64,000 nucleotides of DNA from an uncultured Lentibacter sp. (GTDB taxonomy: Bacteria; Pseudomonadota; Alphaproteobacteria; Rhodobacterales; Rhodobacteraceae). The position numbers and the translations under genes are program-made. Shown one piece after another: positions 52,717 through 59,834 of this stretch (positions are counted from its first letter, which is position 1; every line of letters starts with the position of its first letter). The DNA is taken from contig CANMGT010000008.1 of assembly GCA_947497495.1 (NCBI GenBank), positions 1 through 64,000 of the forward strand, read 5' to 3'. The notes beneath the pieces were generated by a model, which made no database searches, had not been told where the DNA came from, and was given only the letters and a program-made list of their open reading frames with translations.

Positions 52717-53703
52717 CTAAAGCATCGACGGAACAACCTGATCAGGCGGGCGATGCCCGTCGTCAAATGTCTTGATGTTGATGATGACTTTTTCACCCAT
52801 CTCCAAGCGGCCTTCAACCGTAGCACTGGCCATATGCGGCGAAAGCACAACGTTGCCAAGGGCGCGCAAATCGTCGTTTACTTCGCCGCCATGTTCGAAG
52901 ACATCAAGCGCTGCCCCCGCAATTTCACCGGCTTTGAGCATCCGTGTCAGGGCGTTCTCGTCGATCACCTCGCCACGGGATGTGTTGACCAGCACTGCCT
53001 CCGGCTTCATCAGCTTAAGACGCCGCGCGTTCATCAGGTGGAAGGTTGATGGCGTATGCGGGCAATTAACAGAGATAACGTCCATGCGCGCGACCATCTG
53101 ATCAAGGCTTTCCCAGTACGTGGCCTCAAGCGCGCTTTCCGTTTCTTCGCGCAGCCTTTTGCGGTTGTGATAGTGGATCTGCATGCCAAAGGCCTGCGCG
53201 CGCCTTGCTACGGCTTGGCCGACACGGCCCATACCCAGAATGCCCAGACGCTTGCCACCGATCCGCGCGCCAAGAAGCGCTGTCGGGTTGAACCCCGAAA
53301 AGCCACCCTCCTTGATCAGCGCCAGCCCTTCGGGAATGCGCCGTGTTACGGCCATCATAAGCGCCATTGTCATGTCGGCTGTATCATCAGCCGACACCCC
53401 GGGCGTGTTGGACACCAGAATGCCGCGCTGACGAGCGCTGGACACGTCAATATGGTCAAACCCTGCGCCATAGTTGGCGATCAGCTTGAGCCGTTCTCCC
53501 GCGCGCGCCAGCAGGGTGGCGTCGATCTCGTCGGTGAGTGTGGGCACCAAAACGTCAGCGCCTGACATCGCCTCGGCAAGCTCGTCGCGGCTCATCGGCG
53601 TGTCATCTTCACGCAGTCGCACGTCAAAAAGCTCTTTCATCCGTGTTTCGACGTCTTCGGGGAGGCGTCGCGTCACGACAACACTTAGGCGTCCTGATGG
53701 CAT
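52717..53703 (-). CDS. D-isomer-specific 2-hydroxyacid dehydrogenase
   Basis: The 328-residue protein has the NAD(P)-binding GKRLGILGMGRVGQAVARRA motif and catalytic residues typical of the family: Arg in VNTSRGEVID, Glu in the following helix, and His in LSPHMASATVE. It resembles glyoxylate/hydroxypyruvate reductases, which reduce glyoxylate to glycolate, but the exact substrate is open. AGGAAGCATCCC precedes the start. Confidence 0.92.
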   Translation of the reverse strand: MPSGRLSVVVTRRLPEDVETRMKELFDVRLREDDTPMSRDELAEAMSGADVLVPTLTDEIDATLLARAGERLKLIANYGAGFDHIDVSSARQRGILVSNTPGVSADDTADMTMALMMAVTRRIPEGLALIKEGGFSGFNPTALLGARIGGKRLGILGMGRVGQAVARRAQAFGMQIHYHNRKRLREETESALEATYWESLDQMVARMDVISVNCPHTPSTFHLMNARRLKLMKPEAVLVNTSRGEVIDENALTRMLKAGEIAGAALDVFEHGGEVNDDLRALGNVVLSPHMASATVEGRLEMGEKVIINIKTFDDGHRPPDQVVPSML

Positions 53704-53817
53704 TGGGATGCTTCCTTTGCTTTTCTTTTCTGCGTGTTGCTGTCAAATTGACTGATAGAACGCCAAGGCACAAGAACCTTGCGCAAAAAACCAGTTGTGG
53801 CATTGCGGGGCAGCCCC

Positions 53818-54327
53818 ATGAAGACACTTATTGTTAGCTTTCTGATGGCGCTCGGCGTGCTGTCTGGCATGGCTTTTGCCGAAGACGCGCTTGTGCAGGA
53901 ACGCGGCAGCGTCACCAACCTGCCGATCCCTCGTTTTGTTTCGATCAAGTCTGATGAATGCAATGTGCGGCGCGGCCCCTCGCTGTCTCACAAGATCGAC
54001 TGGGTGTTTACGCGCAAAGGCATGCCTGTTGAAGTCACGGCGGAATATGGCCATTGGCGCCGCGTTCGCGACCGTGACGGCGCAGGTGGCTGGGTGCACT
54101 ACTCGCTGCTATCAGGCTCTCGCAGCGTGATCATCGAGGACGATCTGGTTTCGCTTCACATCCGGCCCGATCCACAAACACAAATCAGCGCGCGCCTCGA
54201 AATGGGTGTGATCGCCCGACTCGGCGCCTGCACCGCAGATTGGTGCCGCCTCAACGCTGGCGGCTACAAGGGCTGGGCTCCCAAAACAGTGCTTTGGGGC
54301 GTGAAAGACGCAGAAATCCGCGAATAG
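53818..54327 (+). CDS. Secreted SH3-domain protein
   Basis: The 169-residue protein has a signal peptide (MKTLIVSFLMALGVLSGMAFA) and two bacterial SH3-like stretches: FVSIKSDECNVRRGPSLSHKIDWVF with GGWVHYSLL, and LHIRPDPQTQISARLEMGVIARLGAC with GYKGWAPKTVLWG. Three Cys residues may form a disulfide. It probably binds peptidoglycan. ATG 53818 is chosen because it begins the signal peptide. It is divergent from the 2-hydroxyacid dehydrogenase gene. Confidence 0.88.
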   Translation: MKTLIVSFLMALGVLSGMAFAEDALVQERGSVTNLPIPRFVSIKSDECNVRRGPSLSHKIDWVFTRKGMPVEVTAEYGHWRRVRDRDGAGGWVHYSLLSGSRSVIIEDDLVSLHIRPDPQTQISARLEMGVIARLGACTADWCRLNAGGYKGWAPKTVLWGVKDAEIRE

Positions 54328-54333
54328 CGGGCC

Positions 54334-54362
54334 TTCACTTAAAAGAGTGAGAACTTTTTTTA
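54334..54362 (+). terminator. Weak terminator after SH3 gene
   Basis: TCACT and AGTGA form a short stem around TTAAAAG. It is followed, after GAAC, by seven T residues. The stem is short, so this is a weak candidate for ending the SH3 gene before the tRNA. Confidence 0.4.
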
Positions 54363-54411
54363 GAAACTGGCTTGAAAGCACCGCCAAGGCCGCGTAATTA
54401 GCGCCCAGAGT

Positions 54412-54486
54412 TGGGATGTGGCCTAGCGGTAGGGCAACTGTTTTTGGTACAGTAGATCGTAGGTTCGAATCCTACCATCCCAGCCA
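54412..54486 (+). tRNA. tRNA-Gln (anticodon UUG)
   Basis: The 75-nt gene folds as a cloverleaf. Acceptor TGGGATG (54412-54418) pairs with CATCCCA (54476-54482). The anticodon stem is ACTGT/ACAGT with loop TTTTGGT, giving anticodon UUG (Gln, codon CAA). The T arm is GTAGG-TTCGAAT-CCTAC. CCA is encoded at 54484-54486. Its last 16 bases or so are the start of a 441-bp inverted repeat, marking the gene as the insertion site of the element that follows. Confidence 0.95.
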
Positions 54487-54910
54487 ATTCTCTTAGATAG
54501 CTTTTAGACAAAGCGCTCACAGCTTCCCGGCTGCTTGGGACCGCCAGTTATGCCCCAGTTTCCGCCCCAGTTGTCTGAGGAGGATAGAGGGGGTAGCGGG
54601 TGACCCCCTACAGCTCGCAGGAGGTCCATGCCACAGAGCTAGAGCAGTTGGTGGTCAACACCGTCAGCCCAGTAGTCCCAATCGTCTCGCTTGTTATCGC
54701 CTGCAGTCCCTGGGACGAGGTGTGACGGGTTGCAGCACCGCTCGTTATGACAGCGATGTCGGATCACCGTCGCCTCACTCACCACCGCTCGTTGACGCAC
54801 GCAGTAGATCAATCGTGCAGCCGCCACCTGCCGCCCTCGGAACCGCATCTTGGGCCGTCGTCTCGTCGGTCGAACCCAGCACCCATTCTCATCCTCGGTC
54901 GTTTGCGCTA
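54470..54910 (+). repeat. 441-bp inverted repeat, left arm (includes tRNA 3' end)
   Basis: The reverse complement of 57195-57635 matches this stretch with 7 mismatches and no gaps by base-by-base comparison; the inner 240 bp (54671-54910) are identical. It begins TCCTACCATCCCAGCC, the last 16 nt before CCA of the tRNA, and ends within a truncated HNH gene. It also holds two GCCCCAGT words 12 bp apart (54552 and 54564). Confidence 0.95.
54639..54910 (-). pseudogene. Truncated HNH endonuclease gene, left copy
   Basis: The C-terminal 90 residues match the intact HNH gene at 57092-57466, from LLAQTTEDENG to WADGVDHQLL, including RHRCHNERCCNPSHLVPG. The N-terminal 33 codons are missing because homology stops at the repeat boundary 54910. 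The frame continues upstream only by chance. Relative to the intact copy, three residues differ near the C-terminus (N/D, Y/H and R/Q). It could be restored if the cassette inverts. Confidence 0.8.
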
Positions 54911-54937
54911 GGAGCGGTGGTGAGATGGAGGCCTCAG

Positions 54938-55447
54938 ATGACCACGAAAGAAGATTTAGTAGCATGTGAAAAGTGGCTCAGGGACCGAAGGCCTGACCTT
55001 GCGGGTCTGAACGGGGATACTAAAGCGGCTATCCTTCAATTCGTATTGGTTTGGAGTCTGTTCGACTTCAATCGCCTTGGCGCTAGTGGGCGTTTGGCAG
55101 ATGTGAACGGCTTCATCGAAAATCATATCCCTGACAATGATGACATCCAGCAACACTTCATGCCGCTCTTTGAGTACTTTCAGCGCCGCTACCTAAACGA
55201 CAAGACACCTAACCATCGGCTGGCCGCGCTTTGTGGGAACGACTATCAAACCCATGCTCGATTGCGGGAGCACTTGGTCCAACTGGACCCCTCGCCGAAA
55301 GAGCTGATTGGATCGCTCTTGCTTATTTCCTATCGCTTACGTTGCAACCTCATTCATGGCCAAAAATGGAGCGGTGGGCTAAACGATCAGCTAGAAAACT
55401 TCATAAATGCTACCAAGGCGATGATGCACATCATGGATGACTTTTGA
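54938..55447 (+). CDS. HEPN-like protein
   Basis: The 169-residue helical protein has SYRLRCNLIHGQKW near its C-terminus; R135-X4-H140 is the RX4-6H motif of HEPN ribonucleases, and the surrounding RxRCNLxHGxKW block resembles the pEK499_p136-like HEPN group. Such proteins act in toxin-antitoxin and abortive infection systems, but activity here is unproven. ATG 54938 has GGAGG 8-12 nt upstream; the frame extends further left only through the inverted repeat. It precedes a helicase gene. Confidence 0.65.
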   Translation: MTTKEDLVACEKWLRDRRPDLAGLNGDTKAAILQFVLVWSLFDFNRLGASGRLADVNGFIENHIPDNDDIQQHFMPLFEYFQRRYLNDKTPNHRLAALCGNDYQTHARLREHLVQLDPSPKELIGSLLLISYRLRCNLIHGQKWSGGLNDQLENFINATKAMMHIMDDF

Positions 55448-55697
55448 CCGCGTTTTCGCTGCCGTTTGACGCTAAATCCAGCCCAAAAGCCACGAAACCC
55501 GATAAAGTTCATATTGTTACTTAAAATCAGTGCCTTAAGGGGTTTTTGAACCAGTGAATCCTTCCAGGGCACGCTAAAGAAGGACACTACGCGATTATGC
55601 ACCTGGCGTTTACCCTCTAAAGCAGCCCAATCATCTGCATCCTTCAAAGGGGATAAACGCAGCATCTGGTGTCATAAATGATGGGAGATAACCATCA
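55448..55697. other. Spacer with hairpin before helicase gene
   Basis: A 250-bp gap contains GCGTTTA (55606-55612) and TAAACGC (55654-55660), a dyad with adjacent CCC/GGG pairs and a one-base bulge. It lies about 40 nt upstream of the helicase start. It may be a promoter-proximal regulatory hairpin or protein site. No ORF was supported. Confidence 0.4.
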
Positions 55698-57095
55698 ATG
55701 ACAAACAACACAAAATCTGCACCTGGAACCGACCAATCGACCCACATTGCAAAACTAGCCGAGGTCTTCGCGCAGCAATTCCTACGCAAGGATAACAAGT
55801 TTTTCGATGTTGATCACTTAGGAACGCCTCTCTCAAGAAATGACGTCGAGATGATGATCCTGAACAGGATTGCTGAAGAATTTCCTGAAGTCCCAGTGAG
55901 CAACGAGCTTCTCACTGGATTGTTTGAGACCCTGATCACCAAACGCCACACGGATCGCGCCCGCTCAATACAGGTCTGGAATGGAGACGCTGTTTGCTTG
56001 CCTGGGGATAGCAACCGCCTGATCATGCAACGAGGCGCTGTTGCTGCCAATGTCTGGGCTGAGCCTGGCTATCGACAACTGAAAGTGAACTCGGAGGACC
56101 ACGATGTGTTCGCGGAGTTCCTAGCCGCCTTTTTTACGACGGAAGCGGAGCGAGAACTGTTCATGAACTGGTTAGCCTGGTGCTTGCAAAACGAAGCATC
56201 AAAGCCTGCTTGGGCTCCCTTCTTTTACTCCCGTAGCAAGGGCACCGGCAAAAGCACAGTCTGCCGTATCATGTCCGAGGTCTTTGGCGTTGAGAACACA
56301 GCTGTTCAGAATAACCTCGATAAGTTGACTCAGCAGTTCAATGCAACGGTGCTTCGAAGCAAGCTCGTGATCTCAGAGGAGACGCACTTGCAGCAGGGCT
56401 CGTCAAAGGGCAATGCGATAAAGACTTACATCACCGATCCATACGTCTTGGTGGAGCAGAAAGGTAAGGAAGCTGTGCGAGCACGCAACTACACTTGCTT
56501 CGCATTCACCTCAAACTTCCTGCCCGACTGGATGGAGGAAGGGGAGCGTCGCTATGCGGTGTTTGACGTTGACCACGAAGGTCGGTCCGGTGGCGCGCAG
56601 GCTGAAGAGTTCTCAGCACTTGTTGGTCAGGTTCATGCCGCGCTTGATCAGCCCGAGGCGGTCGCCCGACTGTATAACGCCCTGATGCACCGCAAGCTGC
56701 CTGAATCCTTTAACGCCAAGAGCCTGAACATCGCAGATATCTCTACGCCGATCATGCAGCGTCTCAAGCAAACCAGTCGCCAAACGATTCTGGATCAGCT
56801 CGAAGAGTATCTGAATGAAAGTAAGTTCGTCGTTGTTCCTCAGAGCGACCTCGTGCAGCACATCGGCCAAGAGCTGCATGCCAATGCAAATCAAACTCGC
56901 CACCTCATGAACGACCTAGGCTGGCAGAAGGTCAACGTTAAGTGGGGAAGCAAAGACTATGCAAGATCGCTCTGGGTGCGCCCAGGGTACACCGTGGTTA
57001 GCGGTAAGATCTATGGGGCTGGCGTAGATGGAGACCGCATCGCGGATCATCTCTTAGCCAAAAACCCATATGGAGAAGTCGAGATAATTGAATGA
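55698..57095 (+). CDS. SF3-type / DUF5906-like replicative helicase
   Basis: The 465-residue protein has a Walker A GTGKST at 182-187 (SRSKGTGKSTVCR), Walker B-like KLVISEETHL and motif C-like NYTCFAFTSNFLPDWM, followed by an arginine finger-like ERRYAVFDVD. This is the D5/DUF5906 helicase module of phage and satellite replication proteins. The primase domain usually found at the N-terminus is missing, so it must work with another primase or be a helicase only. Its stop overlaps the intact HNH start (ATGA). Confidence 0.85.
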   Translation: MTNNTKSAPGTDQSTHIAKLAEVFAQQFLRKDNKFFDVDHLGTPLSRNDVEMMILNRIAEEFPEVPVSNELLTGLFETLITKRHTDRARSIQVWNGDAVCLPGDSNRLIMQRGAVAANVWAEPGYRQLKVNSEDHDVFAEFLAAFFTTEAERELFMNWLAWCLQNEASKPAWAPFFYSRSKGTGKSTVCRIMSEVFGVENTAVQNNLDKLTQQFNATVLRSKLVISEETHLQQGSSKGNAIKTYITDPYVLVEQKGKEAVRARNYTCFAFTSNFLPDWMEEGERRYAVFDVDHEGRSGGAQAEEFSALVGQVHAALDQPEAVARLYNALMHRKLPESFNAKSLNIADISTPIMQRLKQTSRQTILDQLEEYLNESKFVVVPQSDLVQHIGQELHANANQTRHLMNDLGWQKVNVKWGSKDYARSLWVRPGYTVVSGKIYGAGVDGDRIADHLLAKNPYGEVEIIE

Positions 57096-57466
57096 ATGAA
57101 CTAGTATTTACGTTTCGAGATGACTGCGAGATTTGGTTGCAGGACATAATGGAAAATCACTACGAGGAGGCTCTTTCGAGGGTCTCTTCTCTCTTAGCGC
57201 AAACGACCGAGGATGAGAATGGGTGCTGGGTTCGACCGACGAGACGACGGCCCAAGATGCGGTTCCGAGGGCGGCAGGTGGCGGCTGCACGATTGATCTA
57301 CTGCGTGCGTCAACGAGCGGTGGTGAGTGAGGCGACGGTGATCCGACATCGCTGTCATAACGAGCGGTGCTGCAACCCGTCACACCTCGTCCCAGGGACT
57401 GCAGGCGATAACAAGCGAGACGATTGGGACTACTGGGCTAACGGTGTCGACTACCGACTGCTCTAG
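57092..57466 (+). CDS. HNH endonuclease, intact copy
   Basis: The 124-residue protein has VIRHRCHNERCCNPSHLVPGTAGDNKRD, the HNH catalytic block with zinc-binding cysteines and the second His. It resembles phage-encoded HNH nucleases, which nick or cut DNA during packaging or homing. It overlaps the helicase stop by 4 nt, so both are coupled. Its 3' two-thirds lie in the right arm of the 441-bp inverted repeat. Confidence 0.85.
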   Translation: MNELVFTFRDDCEIWLQDIMENHYEEALSRVSSLLAQTTEDENGCWVRPTRRRPKMRFRGRQVAAARLIYCVRQRAVVSEATVIRHRCHNERCCNPSHLVPGTAGDNKRDDWDYWANGVDYRLL

Positions 57467-57635
57467 CTATGTGGCATGGACCTCCTGCGAGCTGTAGGGG
57501 GTCACCCGCTACCCCCTCTATCCTCCTCAGACAACTGGGGCAGAAACTGGGGCATAACTGGCGGTCTCAAGCAGCCGGGAAGCTGTGAGCGCTTTGTCTA
57601 AAAGCTATCTAAGAGAATTGGCTGGGATGGTAGGA
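57195..57635 (-). repeat. 441-bp inverted repeat, right arm
   Basis: This is the inverted partner of 54470-54910. It contains the 3' part of the intact HNH gene and ends at GGCTGGGATGGTAGGA (57620-57635), the reverse complement of the tRNA 3' end. ACTGGGGC occurs at 57534 and 57546, 12 bp apart. Confidence 0.95.
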
Positions 57636-57705
57636 ATCCTTGCCGACCGATGGCAACGCTAGGTTATTCTGACTGTCGGGTCGAACTGGGGCGGTTACTG
57701 GGGCA
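57530..57705. other. attP-like site: core with paired arm repeats
   Basis: The core GGCTGGGATGGTAGGA (57620-57635) equals the tRNA-Gln end. ACTGGGGC occurs twice on each side, with 12-bp spacing in each pair: 57534 and 57546 on the left, 57685 and 57697 on the right. Tyrosine integrases use such directly repeated arm sites flanking a core. This would be an intact attachment site lying inside the element in inverted orientation to the tRNA copy. Confidence 0.6.
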
Positions 57706-57753
57706 CTTCGACTAGAAGTGGCTGGGGCGGAACCAACCGACCGCTGGGAGGGA

Positions 57754-57864
57754 GTGTGAACGACGGAGCGGTCCGGAGTGTGAGCGTCGGGGCGATTGAG
57801 GACGAGGGACGAGGAGTGAGTTGGTGGGGGTAACGCAGGGAATGTGAGCGACGGGGCGATTGAG
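57754..57864 (+). repeat. Iteron-like direct repeats
   Basis: The motif TGTGARCGNCGGRGCG occurs at 57754, 57778 and 57842. The last two share 22 of 23 bases except for one position (GTGAGCG[T/A]CGGGGCGATTGAG). The first is more diverged. Direct repeats like these are typical of replication initiator or partition binding sites. Confidence 0.6.
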
Positions 57865-58041
57865 CCTGAGTTTCGGTAGGGGTAGGATCGTATCACAAGG
57901 CCCCGACCTCCTCTTACTTCTACCATTTAAGTTACCTGGTGGCTCCACGTGATCCAGCCTGCTAATCATGTAAGCAAACCACAATTCCACCGGGCAAGTG
58001 GGGCAATTGTTAACAGAAGTTGACGCGAAGGAGGAAATCAA

Positions 58042-58545
58042 TTGCAAACCTTTGTACTGCCCCCTGAAATTGCAGAGCTTGTGATAGCACGTAACAAAGT
58101 GCGCGACCATTACCAGGCGATGTTAGAAGCCAAGGGCGGCACGGCCAAATTGCATTTCACGTTAGACGGCAATCTCGTTGGAGACGTCGGCGAGGCGCTG
58201 GCCGCAGAGTTCTTTGGCATCCGGCTTGTGGACACGAAGTCTACGGAGGGGATTGATGGATACGGTCCGGACGGGCGAACCGTGCAGGTCAAAGCAACCG
58301 GAACAGGCCGCGGTCCTGCTTTCCGGCAGACACAGACACGTGCCGATCATCTTCTTTTTTTCGATCTGAACCTGGAGGCCCAAACCGGCACCGTAGTGTT
58401 CAACGGGCCAGAGCATCTCGCTCTCGGGAAATTGCCCGATAATTTTGATGGCCAACGCTCACTCACCCCAGGACAAATCCGCGCTGCTAACCGCGACGTG
58501 TTGGATAGAGACCGACTGGCTATGCACCCGACCCCGACTTCATGA
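58042..58545 (+). CDS. PD-(D/E)XK-like nuclease-fold protein
   Basis: The 167-residue protein has E51 (GDVGEALAAEFFGI), D72 (EGIDGYGPDGRT) and Q82-V-K84 (VQVKAT), spaced as in PD-(D/E)XK restriction-like nucleases, here with Gln in place of Glu/Asp. It resembles DUF6998-type proteins. The TTG start is supported by a strong AAGGAGGAA. It could be a restriction or defence component, but no methyltransferase partner is present. Confidence 0.65.
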   Translation: MQTFVLPPEIAELVIARNKVRDHYQAMLEAKGGTAKLHFTLDGNLVGDVGEALAAEFFGIRLVDTKSTEGIDGYGPDGRTVQVKATGTGRGPAFRQTQTRADHLLFFDLNLEAQTGTVVFNGPEHLALGKLPDNFDGQRSLTPGQIRAANRDVLDRDRLAMHPTPTS

Positions 58546-58874
58546 ACGTGTCTCTTGATGACCTACCCTACCCGAACGAAGTAGTTTGATCAGGCAACGA
58601 CAAAGAACACTAAAGATTTATGCAAGCGGTCATTCGACAACCGATTGGGAAAGACTGCTTCGTCCCGCATAGCAGCCACTCGAGTGGTCCAACCGTTCGC
58701 AACAGCAGCGAATGGCGGCTTGGAGCCCATACCTACCTAATGCTGCAGTTGAAATGAATTTCGGCTTTTACCTTTTCAACGCAGCCAACCACAAAACCCT
58801 TGCGACTGTATTTCTTCAATGTAGTCTTGCATCCGGCAATTTAGACAAAAGCAAAACGGGACGGGCCAAACACA
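58546..58874. other. 329-bp region without a supported gene
   Basis: Short frames here lack ribosome-binding sites. The stretch around 58630-58725 (AAGCGGTCATTCGACAA and AATGGCGGCTTGGAGCCC) resembles decayed intergenic sequence common in Rhodobacterales. Nothing else is recognised. Confidence 0.4.
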
Positions 58875-59549
58875 TTGGGTTTCAACATTTCCTATCTGGC
58901 GACGCGATTGTCTGCGGCCGAACTTGCCTCGAATTACCGATTGAAACTTGGCCCTCTTGACCCAGAGTTGCCCAGCGTTGCGAAGCCTTTTATCGCGGAG
59001 CTTTCAAATGGATGGACGATTTGGTGGAGCGAAGAGCCGGACAGCTTTCAGCTTAACAAAATCAATCCGCATTTAGCCTGCAAGCAAGGGCAACACTGTT
59101 ACGTCGTGTCGGTCGCTGAATTTTGCATGCACTCGAACGTCACCAAATACACACCGATTTCTAAACGTTGGAGCGTCTCGCATCGCGGTGACGGGCCAGA
59201 CCCCGAACACCTCAAGATCACAGGCAAACCGCCAAAGATATTTGCCAAAATACGTGACGAAGCCTTTGAACGGCAACGAAACCAGATTTTCGATGCAGTA
59301 AAAGTAGATGCTGTTCCCGATGAGCTTAAGGCCATTGCAGAGCGCACTGGTGGCTCGGTCAAACCCTTGGGGAGCGGACCGGTGGACCATGTCTTCGACA
59401 TCCCCATGCTGCTAGGCAGACATTTCTTTGATTTCATCTATGGTCAGGGGCCAGAGAAAGGCACAATTCTGCGGTGCTTTGAGGTTTTGGATAATACGTC
59501 AGCCGATCCGAGCAAGCTTAGTTTTTGGCGGCGCATTTTCGGACGTTGA
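58875..59549 (+). CDS. Hypothetical protein of the element
   Basis: The 224-residue soluble protein is not recognised. It contains IWWSEEPDSF, PPKIFAKIRDEAFERQRNQIFDAV and IPMLLGRHFFDFIYGQGPEKG, and ends in a basic tail (FWRRIFGR). The TTG start at 58875 has a weak upstream AACGGGA. It runs against the 59499-59834 gene, overlapping it by 51 bp. It may be cargo of the element. Confidence 0.6.
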   Translation: MGFNISYLATRLSAAELASNYRLKLGPLDPELPSVAKPFIAELSNGWTIWWSEEPDSFQLNKINPHLACKQGQHCYVVSVAEFCMHSNVTKYTPISKRWSVSHRGDGPDPEHLKITGKPPKIFAKIRDEAFERQRNQIFDAVKVDAVPDELKAIAERTGGSVKPLGSGPVDHVFDIPMLLGRHFFDFIYGQGPEKGTILRCFEVLDNTSADPSKLSFWRRIFGR

Positions 59550-59834
59550 GGTGCAGCCGCAGCGAATGTCGGAAATGTCCCGCAAAGCAGTCATCCACAC
59601 CATCAAGAAAAAACAAAGCTCAACACCCCCGGCCAGCACGAAGCCAGCCGAGGGTAGAGGTCTGCTAACAGTCCGGTTAACCACATAGTCAGCCAACCAC
59701 TGCCAGTAGGCTTCAGCGTTCTTGAAGCCCTGAGCTTGAGCCGCGAGGTCTTCAGCCGCCCTACGAGAGCAACCACCATCGTGTTCGGCTATAGCAGCCC
59801 GTTCCTCGAACCTATCGATGTCAGGGATGCTCAT
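59499..59834 (-). CDS. Small protein coupled to integrase
   Basis: The 111-residue protein begins MSIPDIDRFEERAAIAEHDGG with the motif ERAAIAEHDGGCSRRAAEDLAAQAQG, a short conserved block in alphaproteobacterial phage-related proteins. Its start overlaps the integrase stop by 4 nt. The C-terminal half (after about residue 60) is less convincing because it overlaps the opposite-strand gene. A recombination accessory role is possible. Confidence 0.6.
   Translation of the reverse strand: MSIPDIDRFEERAAIAEHDGGCSRRAAEDLAAQAQGFKNAEAYWQWLADYVVNRTVSRPLPSAGFVLAGGVELCFFLMVWMTALRDISDIRCGCTSTSENAPPKTKLARIG

Larger units (their letters stand above)
57467..58041. other. 575-bp gene-free region with repeats
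   Basis: No ORF is supported here. The first 169 bp are the repeat arm. Beyond it are the arm-type words, three copies of a 17- to 23-bp direct repeat at 57754-57864, and a possible promoter for the gene at 58042 (AAGGAGGAA is its ribosome-binding site). It may contain a replication origin for the helicase. Confidence 0.55.

Noticed and set aside
57754..57864. Possible CRISPR array
   Set aside because: Only three imperfect direct repeats with unequal spacing; no Cas genes nearby. Better viewed as iteron-like sites.
58712..58960. 82-residue frame upstream of the 224-residue gene
   Set aside because: It overlaps the next gene in another frame, has no ribosome-binding site and resembles decayed intergenic sequence.
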